DNA from: Pyronema omphalodes
Lineage: Eukaryota > Ascomycota > Pezizomycetes > Pezizales > Pyronemataceae
DNA length: 64,000 nt
NCBI GenBank assembly: GCA_024516155.1
Contig: JAJJXM010000106.1
Span: 40,805-104,804, forward strand
Direction: 5' to 3'
The notes below the pieces were generated by a model. It had not been told where the DNA came from and searched no databases. It saw only the letters and a list, made by a program, of their open reading frames with translations. Positions 30,076-41,440 of this stretch are shown here, one piece after another (positions within the stretch are counted from its first letter, which is position 1; every line of letters begins with the position of its first letter). The position numbers and the translations under genes are program-made.

Positions 30076-30469
30076 CTGAGAATTAGGATGTTAGTTCAAA
30101 GAAGCGAATATCTGAGAAGTAGAGAGAGAAATTTGAGAAACAGGAAAAACAGTAGACAGGGATTCCGTGGCAGGATCTCCTGAGGAGATGCACAGCGGAG
30201 TGTTAATCGGATGAAGTTTCAGGATAAGTATCCTTGAACTGATGATAATCAGTGTGTGGCATATTCGCCTAGCAAGAGTAGTCCGGACAGCATGAAGGCT
30301 GATCGGGACAGTGACATTCAAGACAGAATTGTCAATGAATAGTTAGAGTGAGGCAGCATGAAGGCTGGTCCGACTCAAAGATAACGAGAAAGAGACTACA
30401 CCGTGTGGCCGTGAAAGGTCCTACAGCGGTGACATGGAAAAAAGGGTTGGGGTGATTATTTGTACATAC
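30076..30469 (-). other. Candidate spliceosomal intron inside Copia-2 pol
   Basis: The intron is 394 bp, the same length as in Copia-1. It begins GTATGT (30469-30464) and ends TTCTCAG (30076), with an ACTAAC branch site just upstream. Removal joins ATT CAG A to AT GCC TCC AAT GCC ATG in frame. The unspliced integrase frame ends in TAA here and TGA in Copia-1, so the intron has diverged while splice signals and length are kept. Confidence 0.8.
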
Positions 30470-32090
30470 TCTGAATGAGGGCGTCTATCTCATGTGATAT
30501 GAGCGCTGACGCATTCTCATCACCTCCTTCAATGATATCAGGGAAACAGTCAGATATTGCCTTGATGATTTCCTCTGATGTATTTGGACGTCCTTCAGAA
30601 TCGAAGGCATTATTTTCCTCTAAGAAGACGACGTTGGAAGCGCGCACGACAGAACGTGAATTGAAGTCATAGATGCGCCAAATCTTTGACGATTCTGTGT
30701 ACCCAACCATCATACTGTGTGACGCGCGTGCGCTCCAGTTCTTGTCTGTCCTCTGCTCCTTCGGTATATGCTTGAAGACAGTGCAACCGAATCTTCGAAG
30801 GTGTAGCAGCTGAGGCGGCCTGTGAAACAGGGCCTCATGAGGACTTATCCAGCCTTTGAGCGTCCTAGTCGGAGATATCGAGTGTAGGTAGACCGCCGTG
30901 TTGACAGCCTCAGCCCAGAAGCGATGAGGAACTTGGGCGTCTAGTAGCATGGAACGTGCTTTGCCGTTGATTGTCTGAATGAATCTCTCGGCAGTTCCGT
31001 TTTTATGCTGTGTGAAGGGTGGTGAGGGTTCGAACGAGATACCGTTTTTCGCCAGGAAAGAACGGAACTGTTGATTGTTAAATTCCCCTGTGCCATTATC
31101 ACACCTGAACCGAAGCATCTTATGTCCTTGAGATTCAATCCACGCTTTGTATTCTTGGAATACCGGTAGCACCGCGTCTGTGGATTTTGATTTCAGGAAG
31201 TAAACTTTGGCAAAACGACTGAAGTCATCAATATATATGATATAATACCGTCGTTGGCTGATCGACGGAGTCGACATCGGGCCGCAGACATCCGAGTGGA
31301 CAAGTTCGAAGGGCTTGTTCGCACGTTCGGTCGGTAATCTGATAAAGGACTGTCGGTTTTTGGCTCGTATGCACGTTGTGCAGGACTGGAGATGATCTAA
31401 TGATGTGGTCTTATCAGTCGAGTTAATGATCTTAGACAAGGACTCGGTATTGAGGTGGGCCAGTCTCCTGTGCCACATCTCGAAATTGCTTGTAGGTTCA
31501 AGGCGGAAAGACTGTCTATGTGCCGTTCGAAGGTCTTTGTCACTGGGACGTGTAAAGTCGATCTCTGCACTTGTTTGTTCATTCGATGATATCGTTGTTC
31601 GAGTCGAGGAGGGGATGGAGTTAATGTCAACGCCTGCACCAGAACGAGTGGTTATCAGGGCGTCGTGGTCCTCCTTAATGGCCTCTGCTGTCCATCTGTA
31701 AAGATTGTCCTTCATCCGAGCGACAATGATTGTTTTGGAGGTCTTGTCTTTCACAGTACAAGTACCGTCCGCCATAGTAATTTTCCACCCCCTTTTATCA
31801 AAGAGAGGCAGGGAGAAAAGGGAGAGTCGAAACGTGGGAACGTATAGTGCAGAAATTTGAAAGAGATTGTTGAGTATGATTTTTCCGTAGGTGTTGGTCG
31901 TGACTGTACTATTGTCACCTAAGCGAATGTTGATGGACTTGCAAGTAGCTAAAGAATCAATAAGAAAAGCAGATTTATCATTACAAAAATGGTGCGTTGC
32001 ACCAGAGTCGAGCACCCATGTATGTGTCTCAGCGGACGAGTCTGTTGCGATCAAGACTTGCGCTGTTAGGGAGGTGCTGGAGTTCCCGAG
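30470..32090 (-). CDS. pol: Copia-2 Pol exon 1: protease and integrase
   Basis: This follows the Gag TGA in frame. The protease is WVLDSGATHHF. The zinc site is MWHRRLAHLN with CTTCIRAKN. The integrase triad is in HSDVCGP, FRCDNGTGEF and NGTAERF. The unspliced frame ends at 30456. It is nearly identical to Copia-1 with a scatter of substitutions (for example HRFWAEAVNTA for HRFWTDTVNTA). Confidence 0.92.
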
Positions 32091-33005
32091 TCAAATGCCG
32101 AGATCAGTGTTGTCTAACTCGGCAATTTTCGCACTGGAGCGAAGCTTGTACCGCTCGCGTATGGCGGTAGCTGAAGACCTGAGCTTGCACTCTGTCGCAA
32201 CGTGCCCTTTCTTCGTACAGTAGTGGCACTGAACATCCTCCTTTCTCGAAGTTTTAGTATGCCTGGACGGTCCGGCGCTTGAGGACGCTGCGCGCTTGTT
32301 GTTGTTGCGATTTGCGTAGCATTCCTTGGTGTTATGGCTAGATCGTTTACAGTGGTCGCACCACTTGGTCGTCGTAGCATGCGCCTCGCCTTTCGGGGAT
32401 CCTAGAGTGGCTTCCCACATATGCTCGTGGTCATGCAGGATTTTCTGAAGTTCGTCAACTGCAATATTGTCAAGTTTGGCGAGCTCGTGTTTCGTAACTC
32501 CGTAGGAGTCGGGGAGATTCGCAATAACATAATTGACCAGCGCAGTGTCGCTGATATCTAAAACTGTACCGGTGAGGGGAGCCTGAATATTGAGGAGATC
32601 AGTTATCCATTTCGACATGGACTGCCCGGGGTTAGGCTTGGATCTCCAGAACTTGATCCAGAGGTTCCTTCGTCCAGAGTTTGTTATCGAGTTATCAAAC
32701 CTGGCTTCGAGTTTTAGCCACATCTCCCGTGGATTATCGAGTCCGGTGATGACTCTGCGGCAGGTAATGTCGCAGTGGTCAAAGATGATCTGGGTAGCTC
32801 TGGCTGCCCTCTCATCGAAGTATTGGAGATCCCTCTGAGCTTGTTGGCTGGTGCCGCCAGCAGGGCGCGTCTCCTTTCCGTTCACAATATTCCAGGCGCT
32901 CTTTCCGGCCAGGATAAAATGGATGGGGTCTTTCCACTGCGCATACTTGGCGACCGTAAGGATTGGGCACTTCAAAGCAGTGGGTTCTTGGACCTCGTCG
33001 GACAT
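32091..33005 (-). CDS. gag: Copia-2 Gag
   Basis: The protein has 304 residues, starting MSDEVQEPTALKCPIL, with the same capsid region and two zinc knuckles (CDHCKRSSHNTKEC, CHYCTKKGHVATEC). It stops at TGA (32091-32093) followed by CTC, as in Copia-1. The codon before the stop region differs silently (GGC ATT TGA versus GGT ATT TGA), which rules out a conserved GT splice donor at this place. Confidence 0.93.
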   Translation of the reverse strand: MSDEVQEPTALKCPILTVAKYAQWKDPIHFILAGKSAWNIVNGKETRPAGGTSQQAQRDLQYFDERAARATQIIFDHCDITCRRVITGLDNPREMWLKLEARFDNSITNSGRRNLWIKFWRSKPNPGQSMSKWITDLLNIQAPLTGTVLDISDTALVNYVIANLPDSYGVTKHELAKLDNIAVDELQKILHDHEHMWEATLGSPKGEAHATTTKWCDHCKRSSHNTKECYANRNNNKRAASSSAGPSRHTKTSRKEDVQCHYCTKKGHVATECKLRSSATAIRERYKLRSSAKIAELDNTDLGI

Positions 33006-33093
33006 GTTGGATAGAGTAATTAAAATTAGTGGGAAAGTGAAGAAATAATATAAGTTATGACTAATAAGGAATAACTGTAAGAGTAGCGGATTC

Positions 33094-33109
33094 GCAAGGG
33101 CTCATAACC
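33094..33109 (-). other. Copia-2 primer-binding site
   Basis: The sense sequence GGTTATGAGCCCTTGC directly follows the 5' LTR. It is identical to the Copia-1 site and complementary to an initiator tRNA-Met anticodon region. Confidence 0.72.
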
Positions 33110-33270
33110 TGTCGAAGGTCTCACAGGCACGAGAAGAAGAAGAAAGTGGAGGTGGGAACCGGATGTATTAACGAGCGTGAAGAGTCAGACATAGACGGGC
33201 AAGCGAGTGCCTATACATAGAGAGTGGTCCACCTCCACCTAAGCACTAGGGCCTTAGGCGCACTTCAACA
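33110..33270 (-). repeat. Copia-2 5' LTR
   Basis: This 161-bp LTR is followed at 33271-33275 by gggtt. Transcription would run leftwards. Confidence 0.95.
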
Positions 33271-33487
33271 GGGTTTGTGGTCACGGTTAGATGATAGAAC
33301 TTCAGTGTGTAGATAGGATTGTGTAGGTAGATAATTGATTGCGTACTAAACTCATGAAATACAAATGTCCCCTTATATACCTTCGTTCCTGTGCTCATGT
33401 GATTTCCCAACTTATCTGTCCCGCAGATATTCCATCCATCATGAGACACCTTTCGCTGCACCGTGACTCCCAAACCTAACTAAAACA
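33271..33487 (-). other. Gypsy-1 LTR or leader remnant with TATA box
   Basis: This continues Gypsy-1 to the right of Copia-2. The minus strand has TATATAAGG (33371-33379), a plausible LTR promoter. The LTR may begin at TGTTTTAGTTAGG (about 33487), but I could not find its pair inside the window, so the border is tentative. Confidence 0.45.
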
Positions 33488-33575
33488 TAAACAAAACACA
33501 ATACAAAACATAAACAGAACACAATACAAAACATAATCAAAACATCATACGAAACATAAGCAAAACACAATACAA
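33482..33575. repeat. Minisatellite, four 23-bp units
   Basis: Four imperfect copies of aaaacataaacaaaacac plus aatac follow each other (23-bp period) with single-base changes. The stretch 33576-33787 after it holds no gene; it has three CCCTAA-like words (33646, 33667, 33691). Confidence 0.85.
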
Positions 33576-33787
33576 AACCGTATTCCAAACCCCGAGGAAA
33601 CCCTCCTCGTTCCATCCCGCACTTACCCCCTTGTCCTTCGCCTAAACCCTAACTCTTCTCACCTAGCCCTAGCTCCACCTCTTTGCTTAAACCCTAACCG
33701 TGACGTACGCCATCCCCAGCGTCACACCCACGAACCACAGCCCGGCTGTGGTTACAATTCCCCCCAGAAGCATATCTTTAGCGGTTC

Positions 33788-34487
33788 GTGACAGAGCTGA
33801 ACCGTGCGCGCCGACAACTCACCGCTACCCCTGCACCCCACATGCCACCCGGCAACCCCACCGCAAGGGGAAGCTCCACCACTCGGGCCCCCACTTCAGC
33901 CGCCCCCAAACCACAGAAACCACCCACAGGCAACCTTACCTGCGCTGAATGCGTCTCCGCATCAGTTGAAGGCAAGGATCAACAATTCAGAACCGTGTCG
34001 CGCAAAAAGAAGACGCAAACCCCGGCCCCTATCATCCCGAAAGCCCTTCCCCGCGTCGAAAGGGAACTTATCATCACACAAGACAACACAAAAACCACCA
34101 CCAGTCGATAAGAGGTCGCCACTATGATGCTATCCCATATCAATGATACCCTCATCCAATCCAAGGCCATCCCTCTCCTGCCCTTCATTCTAGCCAGGTT
34201 CAATGATCACAATAAATTTGTGTTGACAACCAATCCTTCTACCCCTGCCTCTGCATACGCGCCATACATGCAGATACTCCTCACAGAAATCCATTACATG
34301 AATCCCGTCTCCGGAACCACCAATAGCCGCTGGACAAAATTCCTTGTCCACAACATTCCAACCGGCACCATGGGCCCAGCCGTGAAACGGCTTATCGAAG
34401 CGACCTACCCCACCCTGCAACTTATGCAAGAGCCCCGCTGGCTAGTTCCAGCAGACTGCTGCCTCCACAAACAAGCCTCAACAATGG
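33788..34487 (+). pseudogene. LINE-E ORF1 relic (third LINE family)
   Basis: The frame begins at 33788 and has one in-frame TAA (34109-34111), after which it continues as MMLSHINDTLIQSKAIPLLP. The blocks FVLTTNPSTPASAYAPYMQI and SRWTKFLVHNIPTGTM, then LMQEPRWLVP and ASTMVIVS, match the RNA-binding region of LINE-A and LINE-B ORF1 (KWYKLAVHGIPTE and SASSVMIAL). The sequence is too diverged to be either family. It is cut at 34488 by a 3'-module insertion, so the zinc knuckles are missing. It runs opposite to the left-hand elements. Confidence 0.7.
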
Positions 34488-35070
34488 TGATTGTTTCTTT
34501 GTTTGTTTGTTTATTCATTACTTGTTTGCAACCCGAAGGTCATGACAAGAGACAGATAAATACAAAGAAAGAAAGAAAAGGACACGCAAAAGCAAAAACC
34601 CCTGTCTCCACCTCTGCCCTATTCCTCCTCCCTGCGCTGTATTGTTGTGGGGTCTGTCCCCACTTGGACTGATGGGGGTTTGTTGTCCGAACGCGTCAAA
34701 AATAGTTCCGGGCGACTTGTCTGCGCAGAGGCCACCTGGCCGGGTTCCTCTCTTTCCCCCTCCCTTTCCCTTCCATTTTTATCCGTTTTTCCACCTTTCT
34801 GTCCCCCGCTTACAAAAGAAAAAGATAACGTCCGCCGGCCTTCTCTGCCCCTTCCCCGCGCGCCTCTCTCCCGTTTGGTATCTCCGTCACTCCGCTGCCT
34901 CCCAATTCAAACAAAGGAAATCTACTCAGCCCCCCGAAAACAAAAGAAATAAAAGAAAGGACAAAACAAACAACAAAAGCAACCGTCTCCTGTTGCTCAT
35001 ACTCGCCGTTCCCGCCTTCTTCGCTGTTCCTTCCTTTTCCGTTCCTCCTGCCTTACCACAATACTTTTCT
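34488..35070 (-). mobile_element. 5'-truncated LINE/HL 3' end with (AAAC)n tail
   Basis: On the minus strand it ends in a (TTTG)n-type tail at about 34490-34513, preceded by the hairpin GACC-TTCG-GGTT (34530-34541). The body is purine-rich on the sense strand and contains the GGCCACCTGGCCGGG-like block of the 3' module. There is no coding sequence. It is inserted in LINE-E ORF1. The right border with HL1 is estimated. Confidence 0.6.
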
Positions 35071-37022
35071 GCACGGCAACGGCAACCCCGCCCCTGCATT
35101 CTCAACGACGAGCACCGGAACCCCCGGTTTTCTCATCGGATTCGGATTCGCAGCACTCTGTTACGTTATTCTCTGAATTCTCAGGGAATTCTACGTTGTT
35201 TTTGTTGACTTCTGTAGCAAAATTACAGTTTTCACGAGTTTTGGCTTACCCCACCTCACGAAATGTCGCCAAAACAAAGACAGAACAACGCCCAACGACC
35301 GAAACGGCCCGAGAACGCGTACAATGTCCTAGCCGACCTTCCTCACGATGCATCTACTCCTACTTTGGATGGAAGAGACGGAAAAGTTGATGAAGTTGAT
35401 GGAAACTTCGCTGGAAAGCCCTTCCAGAGCGTGGTCTTGGCAGGATCACCAGTTCCTTCGGCTTCAACATTGCAGCAACAGGCGACAACTGAACATAGCC
35501 GGTTCAGTAACTACCGTCGCTTGTGTGTATCTGCGATTAATGAGCCAGTCGCAGTTGATGACAACTATGTCACTCTAGATCAACTGTTTAGAGACAGCTA
35601 CGTCGAACTCACTGGAGCCAGCTTCCTGGGGATACAAGAGATCCATCAGGACACACAGCGACGCTTCAATACACTCGGAGAATCCATACGCAACAACAAC
35701 GATGCGATACACGGCAGATTCGACGTCATGCTGCCCAAATTCAACGATCTGCTCTTCGAAAACGCGACGCCGCGCGAAGCATACGACTGTACACAGGGAG
35801 AAACAACAGCTCTCAAGGCTGCTGTGGACGCCCTGACGAAGAAAATCAAGGAACAGCAACAGATCATTTCGTCGCCCCCTTCACCGAACCTCACGGCCTC
35901 TTCCTCAGCGATGGAAGAGATGACTATGCAACTGTCCGTCGTACACCATGACATCCAGGATGTCCTGTGTGCAGTTCGCGACTCTCCTGGCAAGAGAAAG
36001 CGAAGGGGAAGCGACTAGAACACCGAACCCACCTCGCCAATGACCAGAGTACCGGTCAACCACAAACCGAGAGCTGCATCACTGGTGGGAAGCCTGATGC
36101 ACTCGAAGCACGCAACCACCACCGCCCAGGACAAACTTGATGCCCTCAAGTTAAAGTCCCCCCTACTCCTCCTTGCAATCACCTCGACTGAAGCGACACC
36201 GGAACCTCAGCCTGACAGTTCCTCTGGTCAGGACACACCTCTACCCGACGCCCCAAGCACTGCCCCTGCTGAGACCCACGGAAGGAAGACTGTGGAGGCG
36301 AACGCTACACAGAAGAAGAAGATCACAGCGAAGGAGACGACAGCTACAGCAGCGATACCCAAACAGACCCCTACAACGAAGAATGGTGGAAGGGGAAAGA
36401 ATAACCACCAACCCAGACAAACAACCCCATCCGCAAAGAAGACTTGGGCAGAGGTCGTCAAGAGCGGAGGCATCAACGTCCAGATTGTGCTTGGGAATGG
36501 CAATCTTGGACTTACGACACCACCGACAAGCAGGGGAGAGAGGCGAGGCGGGGCAGCGAGAAGGCTGAGGAAGAAGGAGGGAGAAGGGGAGAGAGAGGAG
36601 GAGAAGAGGGGCAGGGCTGGCCCGGTTGTCTCAAAGGGCAAAGAGTCAGGAGACACCAGCGGAGGAGTTGAGAGAGGTGAGGAGAGCGGGGGCGCAGGTG
36701 GCCTGGCGGCTGTTTAACTTTGCTTTGGTGTTGTTTTTGCTTTGTGGAGGAAATCAAGGCGGAAAAATGGTTAAAAATGGGAGGGGAAGGGTGGAGGAAA
36801 TGGGGGATCGACCCGGCGAGGTGGCCTCCGAGCGCACAGGTCTCCTTGGATCTGACAACGCTAGATGAAGAACTGCACGGCGAGACTTGGGAGACTACAC
36901 TCCCACCCATATCGACAGCTCTGGGGCTTACCCAGTGGGGACCTGGCATCACCCCCAGGTTCTTAACATTGTATTTAAATTGTAGATTCCGCCATAACCT
37001 TACGGTTGAATGGGGGTATGAA

Positions 37023-37053
<31 letters not shown>

Positions 37054-37054
37054 C
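35071..37054 (+). mobile_element. HL1, non-autonomous half-LINE
   Basis: This is an HL element of about 1.98 kb: 5' terminus CACGGCAACGGCAACCCC, a 5' UTR, one ORF1-like reading frame, the shared 3' module, a hairpin AACC-TTAC-GGTT (36996-37007) and an (AAAT)n tail (37020-37054). There is no endonuclease or RT. No target duplication is visible, because the right flank is a broken LINE-A, so a later rearrangement at the tail is likely. Confidence 0.82.
35263..36717 (+). pseudogene. HL1 ORF1-like protein with premature stop
   Basis: The frame starts MSPKQRQNNAQRPKRPENAY at an ATG in good context and stops at TAG (36016-36018), where other copies have CAG. It then continues in frame to 36717. 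Features: a variable segment (residues about 85-125), GASFLGIQ, a coiled coil (DTQRRFNTLGESIRNNNDAI onwards), a KRKRRGSD basic motif, and TWAEVVKSGGINVQIVLGNG at the end of the conserved part. No zinc knuckle or RNA-recognition block is present. Confidence 0.82.
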
Positions 37055-39484
37055 CTGTTTCGTGACGTACGAGGCTGCGGAGGGCGTTGAGGGACCTAGC
37101 GGCGGCCGTGAGTCTTGTTTTTACGTGATATGACAAGGAGAGTTTTCTGTCAAAATATATTCCAATCCACCGAACTACGTCCGTCCGTCCTCCTTTCGTC
37201 CCTGGAATAATGATGGTTCCGTTTGGCAAGCGTACGTTTATGGCGTCGGTGAGTGTGTCAGTGCGGGAGCGGTGAAAATGCAGCAGCTCCGATTTCGAAT
37301 CATCGAATGCTACAGCATTCTCTTGGGCCCAGTCGAAGGCGGTGCGAGCCGCGGCTTCCAGTTCGCGGGCATTCTCTTCTCTGGTACGACCGTGTGCGAC
37401 GAGAGCTACGTCGTCCATGTAGCTCGGGGTCTATAACGTGAAGTGAGTCGTTTGTAGTTTGTCAAATAGAGGGCGTAGGTAGATGAGGAATAGAATGGAC
37501 GACGCCGGGGAACCTTGGGGGATGCCCGTCCTAATAGGTCGCTGTATATCTGTTCGTCCGTCGAATGATAGGGCTGATGTCCTATCACTTAGGAAAGTCG
37601 AGCATCAGGAGATAACTGCGGTTGGGCAGCCCAGTGTGCGCATTGTCGTGAGGAGGCCCGCGGAGGAGATATTGTCGAAGGCTCTTCGCACATCGAAAAA
37701 TACTGCGGAGGTTACCATGCGGCGCCCCGCATTCGCTTCGACCTCGTGCGTTAGGGCCATTGCAGCGTCGATAGCCGAGCGTTTAGGGGGCCCGCCTATC
37801 TGGTCTGCATGTAATATGTTGTGTGACTCCGCCATAAGGCTGAGCCGGGTCGCCATAAGTTTTTCTAAGATTTTTCCTATGCAGTTCAGCAACGCGATGG
37901 GTCGATAGGCCTTAACTGCGCTCTAGTCGGGTTCATTCGGTTTCGGGATAACCACCGTCGTTGCTTCGCGCCAGCATCTCGGGTGGTATCCCTTGACACC
38001 TAACCTTGCATACAGCGCATCGAACACCTTGGGGATTGCATCATAGGCTCTCCTTAGGCATGCGAACGTTATCATGTCGGGACCGGGGGCTTGCTTGGGG
38101 GAGGAGGAGTAAATAGCGTGGCGTATTTCTTCGGGGGTGAAGGTGTGCCAGGGGATAATGGGGTGCGTGGGGGGGATTTGTGTCGGAGGGGCAGCGGGGG
38201 GGGGGGGGGTGGGAAAACCGCCTGAAAGGCGTTTACTTTGCTTTCGAAATCAACATGTACCTTGTCTATCCCACCTACCTGGGTCTTCATTGGGGGGGTC
38301 AGCTGGGCGCGCCGGGGGTTTGTATATCTGAACGCGGCCCAGACATCGTGACCTTCTGCGGCAGCCAGGTATTCTTTCCACAGGGAGTCTTTCGCATGTC
38401 GCACTCTTCGGTAGTGGGTGTTCCGGAGGCGTTTGTATTCCGCATGATGGGCTGGGAGGCGGGTAGTTTTCCATCTCTTTCGCGCGCTCTGCATGTTCCG
38501 TCGAGTTGTGTTAAGTTCCTCCGTCCACCACCTCTTCGAGCGAGGAGTCGGGGAGAGGGTGGGTGTCGCTTTTTGAGCAGCTGCCTGAATGGAGTCCCGA
38601 ATGAGAGCGGCCCATTCGTCCAGATTACTTGCGGACGGGTTTGCGCGGAGGTGTGTCCAGTATGGGTGACTGGCCTCGGCGAGGGTTTGTAGCTCCCTGG
38701 TAAAGGTCTCCCAGTCCGTTTTTCGCCAGTTAAGTGGTGGGGCGGTAGGGGTGGCGGTGTCATGATCTGGGTGGAGGGACGTTAGTTGAAAGCGGATGAC
38801 CTCGTGGTCTGAACCTGTGGCTAGGTCGTCGTCGACTGCCCAGTTTGTGAGTTCCCTTGTCATCGCGGGGGATGTCAGGGTCAGGTCCAGAACCGACAAG
38901 CCCGAGCCGTCCTTGTACTGGTGGGTCGGGACGTCGGGGACGTTCGCCAGATTCCAGTGGTGAGTCTCGATCAATTCCACAATCTCTTCCGCTCGGGCTG
39001 TCCTGCGAGTGTTGGAATCTCACAACGGGTGGTGTGTGTTGAGGTCTCCGGTGATGACACATCGGCGAGGGAGGACGAGGGGGGTGAGGGCTCGGGGTAG
39101 GGTGTATAGTTTGGAAAGTGGGTCGCGTTCATTATAGCTGTTAAGCAAAAAGAAGGGGGGTATTAGGGGTGTGCGGACCTCGAGGACTTGTAGGTCTGGG
39201 TCTGCGGTGACATCTGGTCGAGGAGTGACGCTGATGTGGGGGTTTAAACGAGAGACGTAAGCGGCGGTCCGGTTGACTTTGTGGTAGCCGCGGGGGGCGA
39301 GCAAAAGAATGAAGTTGGGGTGGGTTATAGCAAATTTGGGGTCCTTGACGTTTACCTCTTGGACAAGAATGATGTCGGTGGAAGCGCTTGCTGTGTTCAG
39401 CAGCGTCGTGAGGGCGGTGGTGCTGCGATTCGTGTTGTGGGACACGATGCGGAGGGTCCCCGCTGATGAATGTTTCGTATTCAT
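37055..39484 (-). pseudogene. LINE-A ORF2 (A3), multiply broken
   Basis: The start at 39484 reads MNTKHSSAGTLRIVSHNTNR. The endonuclease stops at 39020-39022 (TGA for the Trp in HHPLW). Downstream frames restore DLTLTSPAM and GSDHEVIRF. A C14 run in the hinge (about 38196-38209) and further indels break the RT. The catalytic motif YMDDVALV is intact here (about 37405-37420), unlike in A2. The RNase H is missing. Confidence 0.85.
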
Positions 39485-41391
39485 CGGCGGTCATGGTGAT
39501 ATCAGCGATGGGGTTGGTTTCGGCAGGAATGTTGTCGTAGGTGGTGTCCGGGCGGGTTTTCTGCCATGCCTCTCTCACTATTCCTACCTTTACTGGGCAT
39601 TTCGTGCTGTACGCGGCGTGTTGGGTGTCAGCATGGCCTGCGGCTACGCAGTTCGAGCATCTCTAAACGGTGTGGATGCACTTCCTGCCCTTCGGTTTGG
39701 GGCATTGTCCACAGAAGTGGTATTCAGTTGGGTGTACGGCGGCGCATATAGCGCAGGTAGATCCATTGTCAGCCGCGCACGTTGCGTGGTGATGGCCAAA
39801 CTTCTGGCACCTACGGCACTGGTCGATGGGCCTGGCGGAGAAGAACTCGGTGACCTTCCGTGGTTCGAATAGGACGACGACTTTCGTGCGCTTCAATGTG
39901 TTGTAGTCGTTGATGGAGCTGAGGGCGATCATGACGCTGGACGCCGACTCACCGGCCCGTTTGTCGGGGTGAGATATGTATCGCGGTGGTTGGGTTAATC
40001 GGACGGAGTGGTTACGTTCGATTTCGGCTTGCAGGCTTTGCATGCCTTCCTCGGAGTCTGGGTAGTAATCAGTTGGTACTACGTGGACTGCCAGTTTGTA
40101 CCATTTCTCATTTATGCGGGGCACAGCAACACAGGGTGCATTTTGCGGGCGGCTTCGAGTATGAGGGGCAGATGGGCGGTGATATCAGCGGGTGTAGTCT
40201 GGGGGGGGGGGATCAGAATAAGATTTCCTTTCACGTTCTTCTTCACCATTGAGATAGAAACGCTCTCGGGGGCATTTGCTTTGCGCAAGGCGTCATTGAC
40301 GGCGACTCCGATTGCTATTTTGGAGCTCTCTGGGAAGGAACGGGGGTCTGGGCATGGGATAATAATGTCGTTGGGGGGGGGGGGGGATTCTTTCTTCTGG
40401 GCTTTGGCAGGCTTAGGGGTCTGTTTAGAAGGCGTAGGGACAGCAGCGGGGAATAACCTTTTTGTTGCGGGTCCTTCTTCTTGCCATGGGGTGGAGGGGT
40501 TCGGATCGGGGCCGGGGGCATGGACGGGGAGGGGGATCTGGTGTTTCTTGAGCTCGTTTCGGCTTCGAGACAGCGTTTTTTCCAGTAGGCAAGTTCCCTG
40601 GGGGAGGGGGCAGCGGGGGAGGGTGCATGAATCGAGGGTAGGTCCTTGGATTCGGGGGGGGGTGGAGCGGGGATAGTTGAGTTCTCGGGGGTGGAGGATT
40701 CGACGGGGAAAAGGAGAGCTGAGATGTCTTCGTTGGGGAGTATGACGGGGGCAATGCGGGACAGAAGATCGTGAACGGCACGGATTGTGGACTGGTATTT
40801 GTGGATAGATCGGAACGCCTGAGAGACTCTGTCGTTCGTGGCTCTGTCTGCGTGTCGCAACATGTCCGTGGCGGTGTTGAGGTTGTCGTTAAGTTGATCG
40901 ATGGATGTTGCGAGACTGTCGGTGGTGAGGGCGGTAGATAGGGGGTTGTCGGTGTCACGGCGGAGGCGTTGGACTGCAGCGGGGACTGGGGTGGAGTCGG
41001 CGGCGATGTGTGTGATAGTGTGGGCGGTGGAGGCAGCGGGGCGTTTTTTCGATTTTTCGGTGTTGCGTTGAACGGTGTACTTGGGGTCGGGGTTGGTCAA
41101 TACGTCGGGGGTTTCGTTGTTATCAGGGAGGGTTTTCTTATTGTGGGGGGTCTTGGGGGGAGCGTTGCTGGTGTTGCGCGCGACGGGGGTGGGGGACCTC
41201 TCGCGGGAAGACGCGTCTTCGTCGCTAGAGTCGTCGCTGACGTCAGAGCACGTGTCTACGAGCATTTCCGTGTCAGACGCGTCGGACCCTTGCGACGCTG
41301 CGTTAGCGCGTTTTTCTTTCGCGCGCGCTCGAGGGGGTGCTTTGTCGGGGGGGAGGGGCTGTTTCTCAACTGCGGAGGATCGGGTAGGCAT
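39477..41391 (-). pseudogene. LINE-A ORF1 (A3), broken
   Basis: ORF1 starts at 41391 (MPTRSSAVEK). It is broken by a small deletion near 40558, by frame changes around the G-runs at 40201-40210 and 40376-40387, and by a TAC-to-TAG stop in the zinc-knuckle region (39663-39665). The usual TAG terminator before ORF2 is TAC here, so the frame would read on into ORF2 sequence. Zinc knuckles CRRCQKFGHHHATC and CAICAAVHPTEYHFC are recognisable. Confidence 0.84.
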
Positions 41392-41440
41392 CATAAGCTC
41401 GGAATAAGTTGTTTTTGCCGTAGCGACAAGGAATCCGCGA

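Larger units (their letters stand above)
27825..33270 (-). mobile_element. Copia-2, complete Ty1/Copia LTR retrotransposon
   Basis: The 5,446-bp element belongs to the same family as Copia-1 and lies in the opposite orientation in the Gypsy-1 leader. The 161-bp LTRs appear identical to each other and differ from the Copia-1 LTRs by at least one base (gtgggaacc for gtggcaacc). All coding parts are open apart from the shared TGA and the shared intron. It keeps the consensus residues YGLKQAPR and IDYDETYAP, so it is the better candidate for an active source copy. Confidence 0.96.
12158..33487 (-). mobile_element. Gypsy-1, old Ty3/Gypsy element that hosts the nest
   Basis: Pieces of one minus-strand Gypsy element are spread over 12158-12282 (RNase H start), 19346-20462 (RT), 25317-27824 (gag, protease, linker, leader) and 33271 to about 33487 (leader or LTR). 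The protein frame reads across the LINE-A and Copia-2 junctions when one duplication copy is removed, which proves the pieces belong together. Integrase and the second LTR would lie left of the window. The insertions in it are LINE-A A2, hAT, Copia-2 and LINE-B B1. Confidence 0.85.

Noticed and set aside
33640..33700. Telomere or interstitial telomere
   Set aside because: Only three scattered CCCTAA-like words, without a tandem array.
35196..35390. Frames in the HL and LINE 5' UTR (for example the NNEHRNPRFSHR frames)
   Set aside because: They reflect DNA conservation of the UTR. No frame is kept open across families with an ATG at a fixed place.
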